Assembly: GCA_963580285.1 (NCBI GenBank)
Contig: OY757010.1
Span: forward strand, 75,620,858-75,684,857
Source of the DNA: Lucinisca nassula
Lineage: Eukaryota > Mollusca > Bivalvia > Lucinida > Lucinidae
DNA length: 64,000 nt
Direction of reading: 5' to 3'
Shown here one piece after another: positions 55,144-64,000 of the stretch (position 1 is its first letter; every line of letters starts with the position of its first letter). Both the position numbers and the translations under genes were made by a program. The notes beneath the pieces were generated by a model that saw only the letters and a list, made by a program, of their open reading frames with translations, searched no databases and was not told the origin of the DNA.

Positions 55144-57560
55144 TTAGTCCCTAGCTCTAACCAAAGAGGTAAACTTAGCTACACAATCCTCAGCACCTTC
55201 AGCCGTCGAAATAATCGACTTGGGAAGGGCATTCCAATCTCTAATGGTTCGGGGGAAGAACGATTCTTTATAAATGTCAGTTCTTGCAGTAAGGGTCTGA
55301 AACGTCATTGAATGGTGCTTTCTACAGTGCCTAGCTGGGGGGGGGGGGGGAACAAGGTCATCTGTTGGAATGCTGGCAGCACCCTTTAGACCTTTGTATA
55401 AGACAATGAGCCTACTGTCTCTTCTCCTTTTCTTGAGAGACTCCCATCTTAATTTTCCTAGAATTCCAGTCATGCTCACAGTTTCAAAGCAGTAATTTCC
55501 TGTTACAAATCTAGCTGCTCTGTTCTGAACTTTTTCAATTTCTTCATTAAGGACCACTCCGCTTGGGTCCCAGATGCAACAACCATATTCCACGATTGGG
55601 CGAACAAGTCTCCTATATGCTGCCTCTTTCACATCCTGAGGACACTGATGAAGATTTCGCCTCAGGGAACCAGAACCAAGTGTTCTATTCGCCTTTGTAC
55701 ACATGTTGCTAATGTGTGCATTCCATCTTAAATCGTGAGTGATTGTCACACCAAGGTATTTAATGGAACTTACATTTTCGAGGATCGTTCCCTCTAAGGT
55801 GTAAGAAGCCTCGATTTTATTATACCCCCGCAAACGAAGTTTGAAGGGGGTATATAGGAGTCAGCTTGTCGTCTGTCGTCTGTCGTCGGTCCGTTACAAA
55901 AAACTTTAACATTGCTCATAACTTCCTTATTCTTTGACCGATTTCTTTAATATTCACACACCACACACCTTGCCACTAGTACTTAAGATTGATATACACA
56001 AACCTGACCTTGACCTTTACGTTGGTCTTCCTCAAGGTCAAATACTTGTAAAAATTTGTCGTCTGTCGTCGGTCCGTTACAAAAAAACTTTAACATTGCT
56101 CATAACTTCCTTATTCTTTGACAGATTTCTTTAATATTCACACACCACACACCTTGCCACTAGTACTTAAGATTGATATACACAAACCTGACCTTGACCT
56201 TTACGTTGGTCTTCCTCAAGGTCAAATACTTGTAAAAATTTGTCGGTACAAAAAAACTTTAACATTGCACATAACTTCCTCATTCTTTGACCGATTTCTT
56301 TAATATTCACACACCACACACCTTGCTACTAGTACTGACAACGCATGCGGGGGTATAATTGGCGCCCGTTAGGCGGCAGCTCTAGTTTATTCTTTTCCTA
56401 GTAATCTGCATAATATTACATTTAACGGGTTGGAATCTCATGCCCCATTTTCGTGCCCAACATCCTTATCTATCTATATCCTGCTGAAATTTCATTGAGT
56501 CTTCAGTATCTCTGATTTCCAGATAGCAAATACAGTCGTCTGCGAAGATTCTTATTTCCGAGTCAATGTCAGTGGAAATATCATTGATGTACAGGGAGAA
56601 TAGCAGCGGACCAAGAACAGTCCCCTCGGGGACCCCAGATAAAACTGGCGCCCATACTGAAGATTCACCATTAGCAACAACACGCTGTTTTCTGCTGCAA
56701 AGGAAGGAATCTATCAATTTGAGAGTCTTTCCTCCAATTCCATAACAAAATATTTTGGATTTAAGTAGTTCATGAGTAGGAGTGTCAAAAGCCTTCTCGA
56801 AGTCCAGAATAAATGTGTCCACCTGCCCCCCTTTGTCCAAGATTTTTGCCCAATCATTAATAACCTAGCTCTACTGAGTTTCGCAACTATGCCTTTTCCT
56901 AAATGCATGTTGTCTGTCTGACAAAAGTTTATGCTCATCCAAGTGGGCCATGACGTTTGAGCAGACTATGTGTTCAAGCAATTTACATAGATCACAGGAC
57001 AATGACACCGGGCGATAATTACGAGCAAGAGCCCTGTCTCCTTTTTTGAAAAGTGGACAGATGTTTGCTAGGAGCCATTCTTTGGGAATTTCACCCGTAT
57101 CGAGAGATTGTTGGAAAAGATGAGCAAAAACTGGACCTTACTCGTTTGCTAGTTCCTTCAGGACTCTAGGATGAAGCTCATCAGGCCCTACAACTTTAGA
57201 CGGGTTCAAGCCTTTAAGTAACTTGATCACTCCCACCGAGGATACAACAGTATTTTCCATGAAAGGGGCCGATCTTCCAGTCAATGGAACCTCGTTGAAC
57301 TCAGTTTTATTAAATACATAATTGAATTGACCAACCAATTCCTCTGCCCTTTCAGAGTCCGATTCAGCGACCCCGTTCCCTCCTCTGCTATTAAGGGGTG
57401 GGATACCTTGTCTATCCTATCTTTCTTCTGGCTATTGATATATCTGTAGAAGTCTCTGGGATTTGCCTTTACATCACCTACCAGGTTTTTACATACAGAC
57501 CATGCTGATTTTTTTATGTCATTTTTAATTTCTCGTCTCAAGTTTTCAAATTTTGCTCCT
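55144..57560 (-). pseudogene. LINE-type non-LTR retrotransposon, 5'-truncated and broken
   Basis: The order of pieces fits one polyprotein. 57560-57375 has ENLRREIKNDIKKSAW and NPRDFYRYINSQKK. 57338-57138 has NPSKVVGPDELHPRVLKELA, ending in a stop. 56840-56466 has reverse transcriptase motifs FILDFEKAFD, LSGVPEGTVLGPLLF and FADD. 55833-55144 is the C-terminal part with YGCCIWDPSG and RWESLKKRRR. Frame breaks are at about 57370 and 56870. A pearl-like element (55812-56390) splits it after the FADD part. The endonuclease half is missing. The clade is probably CR1/Jockey-like; not certain. Confidence 0.85.
55812..56390 (-). mobile_element. Satellite-bearing element 5, second copy, in the LINE
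   Basis: Minus-strand copy of 45755-46909: AACTAGAGCTGCCGCC at its start (56390) and GCGGGGGTATAA at its end (about 55818). It has three 184-bp units instead of four and GACGACAGACGAC runs. It interrupts the LINE between KRI and KIEASY. Confidence 0.88.
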
Positions 57561-57564
57561 CGCC

Positions 57565-57866
57565 CTTACTTCCGTCGCGATTTAGACAAATAATTTCTTC
57601 AGTCTACATGAAGGCCTCCTAACTCATCAGTGCAACATCTCCGTGAACACAAAAAATCAAACAACCACAGAGATGAAACAACGGTGAGGACTCGACAGCA
57701 AGAAACAACTGAAATGCAAAAGAATACCAACATTTAGACTCCGATGGGCTCAACCAGAGACAGAGTATCAGGCACCAACCAACGTTACATTGAATAAGAT
57801 CGCTCTAATTCTCAGTGAGCCTTTACGCTGGAACCGTCATAGAATCTGAGGCCTGACCCCCGGCGT
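57565..57866 (-). repeat. Retroelement-G tail copy abutting the LINE
   Basis: CTCGCCCTTACTTCCGTCGC, ACAACGGTGAGGACTCGACA and CTTTACGCTGGAACCGTCAT, as at 60700-60990. It joins the 5' truncation point of the LINE directly. Confidence 0.75.
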
Positions 57867-58874
57867 GCAATTAAACACTGCAGAAATAGCAGTGCCGATC
57901 CTATCTTTAATATTGTGCATATTTTACATCTTTGTACAAATAAACATACTTTAACAACACTTAAAATGTGTATTTTCCCTTGGACCAACAAATTTTCTTA
58001 CTTTTTCGCCGCCATCTTGTACACTGCTTACCAGAAAAACCAACGCTTTAGTCTGGTTGGACCAGAGTGACGTCACCAGCCATTCTACCAGACTGAGTTC
58101 GATCACACTTTGGTTAACCAGTGATCAACAGTGGTTAACCACGGTTCCTGATCGAACTGCCTCGAGGAAAATCTCTATGACATTTATTCAACAACAACAA
58201 CAAATTTATTCTCAAAGTAGGAACTATTTAGCATTCACTACTCCATGAAATGATACAAGTGCTATTCAGCATTCATTCCATGTATGAAATGCGGGACTAA
58301 AATTGACTACCGGACGGCTAGCCATTCCTACGTTGGTTTTCTAGCCGTTCGATACCTGACACGTTGGCTGGTCGCCCGGTACCGGACGGACAGGCACTGA
58401 GGCTTTTCGTCCGGTACCGGACGGCTAGCCACAGCCTTTCTGAAAACTTGATTTAGATATTAAGGTGGGATATTTCTGCCACGAGATAGCTAGACAGCTA
58501 TCGCGATAATTTTGAAATGTATCGCAATAATTTTGAGTTTCCTGCCAGATAACTGAAAATTTTATCTCGATAAATTAAACATTATTATCTCGCTTTTTTC
58601 GTGATAGTGCCCAGAACTGCCACGAGGTAGCTAGATAACTACCGTGATAACGGTCCGTCTAATCACCGGATCGGACCGGATCGGGCGTAATCACCGGATC
58701 GGACCCTTATTTTACTTTTATAGTTACCTTTTTCGACTAATAATGTTTTTCTTTCCATCTAGTAAAAATTCAGAAACATGTAGCTCTAGAAATAAACTGA
58801 GATTTAGACAGGATCAGATCCGGGACATCGTGGTCTATAGTTATTCAAAATTATAATCACGTAAGCAAAATAGA
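57867..58874. other. Unassigned plus Repeat-O copy
   Basis: 58280-58660 is Repeat-O (CGGTACCGGACGG, AGCTATCGCGATAATTTT). 58030-58150 has TGGTTAACCAGTGATC and GTGGTTAACCA near-palindromes. 58640-58700 has three ATCACCGGATCGGACC-like units. No gene. Confidence 0.55.
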
Positions 58875-59024
58875 AGTGAAGGCAATGATCAGGGATTGGT
58901 ACAATTAACCCACATCTCCCATCAGAGGCATCAAAGGGAAAGCGCACAAACATGAAAAAACTAGACCCTAATGGAAACATCAACAGCGGAAAGCAAAAGG
59001 ACAGTTAGTTTCCCACAAAATGGC
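58875..59024 (-). repeat. Retroelement-G tail copy
   Basis: AATGATCAGGGATTGGTACA to TTTCCCACAAAATGGC. Confidence 0.7.
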
Positions 59025-59639
59025 AGTAAAACATTAAGTTAATTATTTGGAGAGTTTAATGGTGGTACGAGAGCTTGAATTTGCAATAAACAGTGCTTTA
59101 TATGGTCTTCTATGCAGTTTAGGCAGCCAGTTTAACGTAGGAAGCCTGTCTTGGCCTTCAGTAACACATACATCAAACTTGGTGGCTGAATAAAAATGTG
59201 GTCATCAACTAAAGCCCGCTCTACAGCCAAAGGCTGCAGTTCATAGGCCTTAGTACCACCACGTTCTTGCTGAAGAATATTAACATAGTGAAGCCGTCAA
59301 ACAACGACCACATTGTTAGCGACCTAATCTGCTGGAGCCAGAAAAAAACTTCTTATGAAATTCTTGAATACGTAGTTTAAGGGAGGGGATCAAGTCTGAC
59401 AGCGCAAGACCCTTAAAACGCTTCTTTATGCAGATAAAAGTGTGGTTCATAGTGATGTACATTATTGCCCTTATTCTTGCTCAAAACATAAACATTGGAT
59501 AACCTTTAGAATGGCCCCATTGGGCTTTTCTAGAAAACACCCACAATCATAGGTTTGTGATATTAATGAGCACTTGTAAATGGACATTTTCGGTTGGGAA
59601 TAAAAGATGTGATGTCTATATTTTAGAGCACAAAAAAGA

Positions 59640-59855
59640 AAAGTGGTGCGACTCTGACCATCCATGGATATAAACCCTATTGGTTTTATTGGGCGGCAAG
59701 GCTGGGTCTGGACGCTTCATGTTTGTGTTTCTTTCCCTTTGGTGTCTTTGATGGGTGGAGTAAGTTAATTGTATCGATTCCTAATCTTTGTTTTACTTCT
59801 GCTTGAGATGTCATTTTTCATTTCAATGTTAGGTAAAAGTCCCACAAAATTTAAA
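59640..59855 (+). mobile_element. SINE-A fragment split by a retroelement-G tail
   Basis: GTGCGACTCTGACCATCCAT to GGGCGGCAAGGCT, then a tail insertion on the plus strand (about 59703-59805, GTCTGGACGCTTCATGTTTG to TTTTACTTCTGCTT). The SINE then resumes with GAGATGTCATTT to CACAAAATTTAAAG. Confidence 0.75.
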
Positions 59856-59889
59856 GTGATGACTGCCAAATACAGTGGATACTTATCTT

Positions 59890-60374
59890 TCAGGTGACAA
59901 GTGCGCCGTTGCTTGCCGACTTGTTCTTGTACTCGTATGAGGCGGAGTTTGTACAAGGTCTCCTCAAAGCAGGCAAGAAACGCCAGAGACTGCAACCTCC
60001 TCCTCATACTTGGATTGTTATCTCTATATTGACAACGGGAAGCTTACTACTAGGCTGTACGATAAACGAGATGACTTCAATTTTCCCATTGTTAACTTTC
60101 CCTTCCTGATCAGTAATTAATATCCCGTCTGCACCAGCATATGGAGTTTACGTTTCACAGTTAATCCGTTACACTAGAGCCTGTTCCAAGTATCAGGACT
60201 TTATGGAACGTGGGAAGGTGCTGGCTACCGGGTTGTTATGCCAGGGGTATAAAAAACCAAACTGATATCAACACTAAAGAAGTTCTATGGGATGCACCAT
60301 GATCTTGTGGATCCGTACAATGTGGCCATTTCCAGAATTATTTCTGATATGTTTGCCAATGGAAAGCCATAGGA
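59890..60374 (+). pseudogene. Reverse transcriptase C-terminal remnant, plus strand
   Basis: APLLADLFLYSYEAEFVQGL at 59900-59965 is followed, after an internal deletion that removes the catalytic DD region, by SYLDCYLYIDNGKLTTRLYD in a shifted frame, then NFPIVNFP and PSAPAYGVYVSQLIRYTRAC. It ends after a further break in DMFANGKP and a stop near 60372. Homologous in layout to the minus-strand remnant at 60966-61700. Confidence 0.75.
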
Positions 60375-60965
60375 AAATTGAAGTAAAACAAAGATCAGGA
60401 ATCGATACAATTAACTTACTCCACCAATCAAAGACACCAAAGGGAAAGAAACACAAACATTAAGCGACCAGACCATAATGGAAACCTAAACAAAGGAAGG
60501 CCATAAGGACAGTTACTTTCCCACAAAATGGCCATATGGCCATCCAAAATAAAAAGACACAAGTGATACACACAGTAAGTAACAAACAACAACATAAATA
60601 AATCGCCACAGAAGAACCGCCTTGGAACGGTCAGTGGAAAGATTTCCACTGGGGGGAGGGGGGGGGGCTTAAATCGATTTTACGTGGCCACAATCCTCGC
60701 CCTTACTTCCGTCGCGATTAAGACAAATAATTTGTTCAGTACGCATGAAGGCCTCCTAACTCATCAGTGCAAAATCTCTGTGAACACAAATAATCAAAGA
60801 ACCACAGAGGTGAGACAACGGTGAGGACTCGACAGCAAGAAACCACTGAAATGCTGGAGCAAAAGAAAACCAACAGTTAGACTCCGATGGGCCCAACCAG
60901 AGACAGAGCATCATGCACCAACCAACATTACCTTGAATAAGATCTCTCTAATTCTCAATAAGCCT
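60370..60965 (-). repeat. 3' untranslated tail of retroelement G (longest copy)
   Basis: It directly follows the reverse-transcriptase stop and ends at GAAGTAAAACAAAGATCAGG. It defines the tail family seen at seven places in the window. Confidence 0.75.
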
Positions 60966-61700
60966 TTACGTTGGAACCGTCATAGAATCTGAGGCCTGAC
61001 CCACCGGCGTGCAATTAAAGAGGGAGGCAAAGTTGCCAACCGTGATTGGGTTAACTACCATGCATGCAGTCTGTCGTATAATATCCATGTTGTACCCAAT
61101 CTTTTTATATCGAAGAATGATTTTACGAAATTGGGAGCTAAAGTCATTGCGGTTATATATTTTTTTGAATTTATATACTAAGTCACCATAAAATTCGGGT
61201 TCCGATAGACCTTGTTGCAGAAGAGAAATATTTAAGTCCAATATTGAATTTTGAAATTAAATCAGAATGGCGTCTATAAAATTTTGAAAAGGCTTTGCGT
61301 AGTTTATGGTACTGATAACCCTGATTAAGAAGTTTAGCCGTTAATAATTTATTACGAGTGTTGAAGTCAGTGACATGACTACACACTCTAGCAAATCGAA
61401 TTAATTGCGAAATATAAACGCCATAGGATGGCGCACGAGGAACATCACCATCCAAAAAAGGAAAATTTACAATCTCAAAATCAAAGTCATCGCGTTTATC
61501 ATAAATTTTGCACGAAACAAACCCATCTAAAATAGATAGATGCAAATCCAAAAACGGGGCCTCGGTATCAGAAGAATTTGCTTTATTCAACCGAAGCTCT
61601 GGGGGTAAATCTGACTGATCAAACCATCGAAATAGGTATTATCAATATTTAATAAATCATCTAAATATCTAGAAGTGGAGCTAAAAGCTTCAATACAACA
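60966..61700 (-). pseudogene. Reverse transcriptase remnant of retroelement G
   Basis: SRYLDDLLNIDNTYFDGLIS contains the catalytic YLDD box (about 61650-61665). A one-base shift follows near 61600. Then ANSSDTEAPFLDLHLSILDG, VNFPFLDGDVPRAPSYGVYI and KLRKAFSKFYRRHSDLISKF, a second shift near 61230, and LLQQGLSEPEFYGDLVYKFK to GQASDSMTVPT. This type is common in invertebrate genomes. I suspect a Penelope-like or related retroelement but see no GIY-YIG domain. Confidence 0.75.
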
Positions 61701-62044
61701 GGGCAACCGGCAACTTAGCAGTGGGACATATCCCGTCGGTTCATTAAAGAGCAGATACATCAAACATCACTGACACGCTGCACAAGAATATGTATTACAA
61801 ATGTCAAGTATGTCAAGTTCACCGCAATCCAACAGAAGAGGGCGGAGCTAAGCGATTGTTACAAATCTACTGCAGTCCCGCCTTCAGATTCGTACTGCAC
61901 TTTTATTTATTTTTTTTTTTTTTTGTTTGTTTGTTTAAAAAAATTCACTTATGCATCAACCAAGTCGCTGTGAGGTCAGTCTTACGTAGAGGTTTATCTA
62001 TAGAGCCTGGGCTGGAGTCGTGGGTTGGGCTTGGCAAACATTGA

Positions 62045-62290
62045 CTACCCAGATCAGGCGCCACAGAACGAGGCTTATGATCAGGGTCAACACTGTTTGC
62101 ATAAAAGTGGAATTTGGGGGTTGAACGAAACAGTTTGGATCTCAGTCCGGGACTCATCACGAAAATAGGCCTATATAATTTTGACCCCCTTGATCCCCAC
62201 TTTTATATAGTAAAACTCGAGTTTACAGGGGTTAACTTTTATTTTTATTATTTCTGCTCTAAAGAATTAATTGAGGGTACCTGTTAGAAC
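62045..62290. repeat. Fold-back and MITE-B pieces
   Basis: CCAGATCAGGCGCCACAGAA to CAACACTGTTTGC, then CCCCTTGATCCCCACTTTTA and a MITE-B arm cut by the SINE-A at 62298. Confidence 0.6.
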
Positions 62291-62297
62291 CACCTCG

Positions 62298-62598
62298 TAG
62301 GCCCCCGCCCATCGGGGCTTGAAGAAATATATGGGCTGCATGATGCTTCCACGCAGAGCTGAAACCGGCCCGCACATGAGTAGTGGTAAACCGCTAAGAG
62401 GATCTATGCCTGCCCAGGAAAAGCGGTGCGTTTCGGCCCGTCCATGCTTATAAACCCTATTGGTTTCATTGGGCGGCAGGGCTTGAGATGTCATTTCATC
62501 TCAATGTCGGGTAAAAGTCCCACAAAATTGGAAGCAACGTCTCCAATATGACCTTTACAGTGTTGACTGGGACGTTAAATCTCAAATCAAACAAACAA
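62298..62598 (+). mobile_element. SINE-A copy, full length
   Basis: AGAACCACCTCG is at about 62286-62297 and 62599-62610. The target was the GTTAGAACCACCTCG arm of a MITE-B. Confidence 0.88.
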
Positions 62599-62689
62599 AG
62601 AACCACCTCGACGAGATGGCACAATCTATATTTTAAGCAGAAATAAGAGAAATATCACACTTTTTCACCGTAAAAGTTTCTTCTCTTTT

Positions 62690-63660
62690 TTTTCGGCGGT
62701 TAAGTTTACAATGCATTTGTATAGGCGTGTTTTCGTAATGTATTTTCCCAGCCTACACTCTGTGACAATCGACCACGGGTACGTCATGGTCGCGAGCGAT
62801 GGATACGGTAGGCGCCTGCCTTGACTGTCATATTATATTCACTGACCACTTCTCATCAGGGCAATTTGGGCAGTCGGGGACGCTTCCCCTTTCCACTGAG
62901 GTCGCCTTTGTCGTCCGCTCACGACTGCCGACGACTGTCCTGTCTGATTACATACATGTGTAATGGTTGACAATTTACACTCTGCATCTCGCCTTGATGG
63001 TTTCAGCTTATCATAATAAGATCTGACAGCTTGATGAGAAGAATGTTTTTAAAAGAGTATATTACATAATATTTTAAACCTCCACGAACTAACAGAATCA
63101 ACCTTTCACAAAACAACTTCTTTATATTTTTGACACAAGTCCTTGTAATTTATAATGTAAAGAGTGAGGACTGTACAATTGCAATACATACAGAAATAGA
63201 CACAACAGGAGCTCAGTTATAAGGTGGGTGAAGTGTACGCTGAACACAGCAACCCCTACTTTTGCAAACAGTGTAGATCAAGATCAGCTGATTTTTGAAG
63301 AAGCAGTGTGATCAGGTTCTACACAGATTGTCATGCAGTTTGTGAATTGTGTTAAGAAATTTGAATGTTTGATAGTCAGCAATGGGTGTGGCTAAATTAA
63401 TTTATTCAGCAGGATAATGGTAAGTCTCTAAACGAGACTTATTAGTTTTTCTGGGTTTCTTCTCTTTTCCGTCCAATTTTTGTACAGAAAAGTTCTCAGT
63501 AACCACTAGACAAATTGTTCTGAAATTATATGACGATTTAAAAGTGTGGACCCAACAGGTCTCCTGGGGGCACACAAAAATCCGCCCAAATCTTTTACGG
63601 ATGAGTTCTCAGTAACCATCGAGTCGAGCAATTAAGTGACAAATATATTTTTTTTTATTT
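62690..63660. other. Unassigned
   Basis: 62690-62745 matches (inverted) 48290-48355 with TCGGCGGTTAAGTTTACAAT. 62760-62950 is relatively GC-rich (GTCGCGAGCGATGG, CGACTGCCGACGACTG) without an ORF. 63260-63420 is a fold-back piece. No gene supported. Confidence 0.5.
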
Positions 63661-63679
63661 ATTTATTTTCTGTCAACAG

Positions 63680-63850
63680 TGGCCAATTCTTAAAGGAAAG
63701 AATTTGCTCCTCAGGAGCAAATTCTTTCCTTTCAGAGCAGATCCTTTTTTTCGTGGGACAGAGCAAACAGGAATTCCTGAAAGTTGTCTCCTTTTGAAAA
63801 AAATGGTGGAAAATGCCAGGTGTTGCCATTCCCCTCAAGAAATCAATACA
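63680..63850. repeat. MITE-F copy
   Basis: The hairpin AAAGGAAAGAATTTGCTCCT/AGGAGCAAATTCTTTCCTTT at 63692-63738 and the GCCATTCCCCTCAAG end match the element at 10913-11160. Confidence 0.7.
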
Positions 63851-64000
63851 TCTGTGGACACAAAAGCGTTCAAACTCATTTTTGATTTTTATTTGATGAG
63901 CTTCATTTCATTCTGACTTGAAACATGATTCCATATATCCTATCATCCTAGACAGAAATAAATTCAAAACACAAGGTGGTGCATATTTCATTGCTGACTT

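Overview
The window is animal nuclear DNA, most likely from a bivalve mollusc. Introns are large, intergenic DNA is packed with nested transposons, and several families have the pearl/Helentron-associated layout known from bivalves: a cap, a tandem core, an ACGG-type microsatellite and a second cap. The bivalve assignment is inference from repeat style and memory; no species marker is visible. There is no bacterial, operon or CRISPR content.

One host gene is clear. Nine exons on the minus strand between 35508 and 7794 join in phase with consensus splice sites. They encode the N-terminal and central part (about 1,107 codons) of a CCDC186-like (CCCP-1/Golgin104) coiled-coil protein, which acts at the trans-Golgi and in dense-core vesicle maturation. 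The first coding exon alone carries about 704 acidic, low-complexity residues. The C-terminal exons lie beyond the left edge, and any upstream 5' UTR exon lies right of 35518.

Layout. 1-6900: two satellite-bearing elements that share termini but not cores; the second is interrupted by a dead mariner. 6900-35518: the CCDC186 exons, with introns full of SINEs, fold-back MITEs and tandem arrays. 35756-35778: a run of N. 36053-37110: another satellite-bearing element. 37509-39190, 40519-41262 and 41978-48891: three unrelated terminal-inverted-repeat elements with 9-10 bp target duplications and no recognisable transposase. The last is 6.9 kb with long arms built from tandem repeats. 49326-54746: a Ty3/Gypsy LTR retrotransposon on the minus strand with 5-bp duplications, near-identical LTRs and several frame breaks. 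55144-57560: a broken LINE. 57565-61700: reverse-transcriptase remnants of another retroelement and several copies of its 3' tail. 61700-64000: MITEs and one SINE.

No host gene other than CCDC186 can be supported. The rest records nested insertion events, many of which can be ordered from target duplications readable in the sequence.
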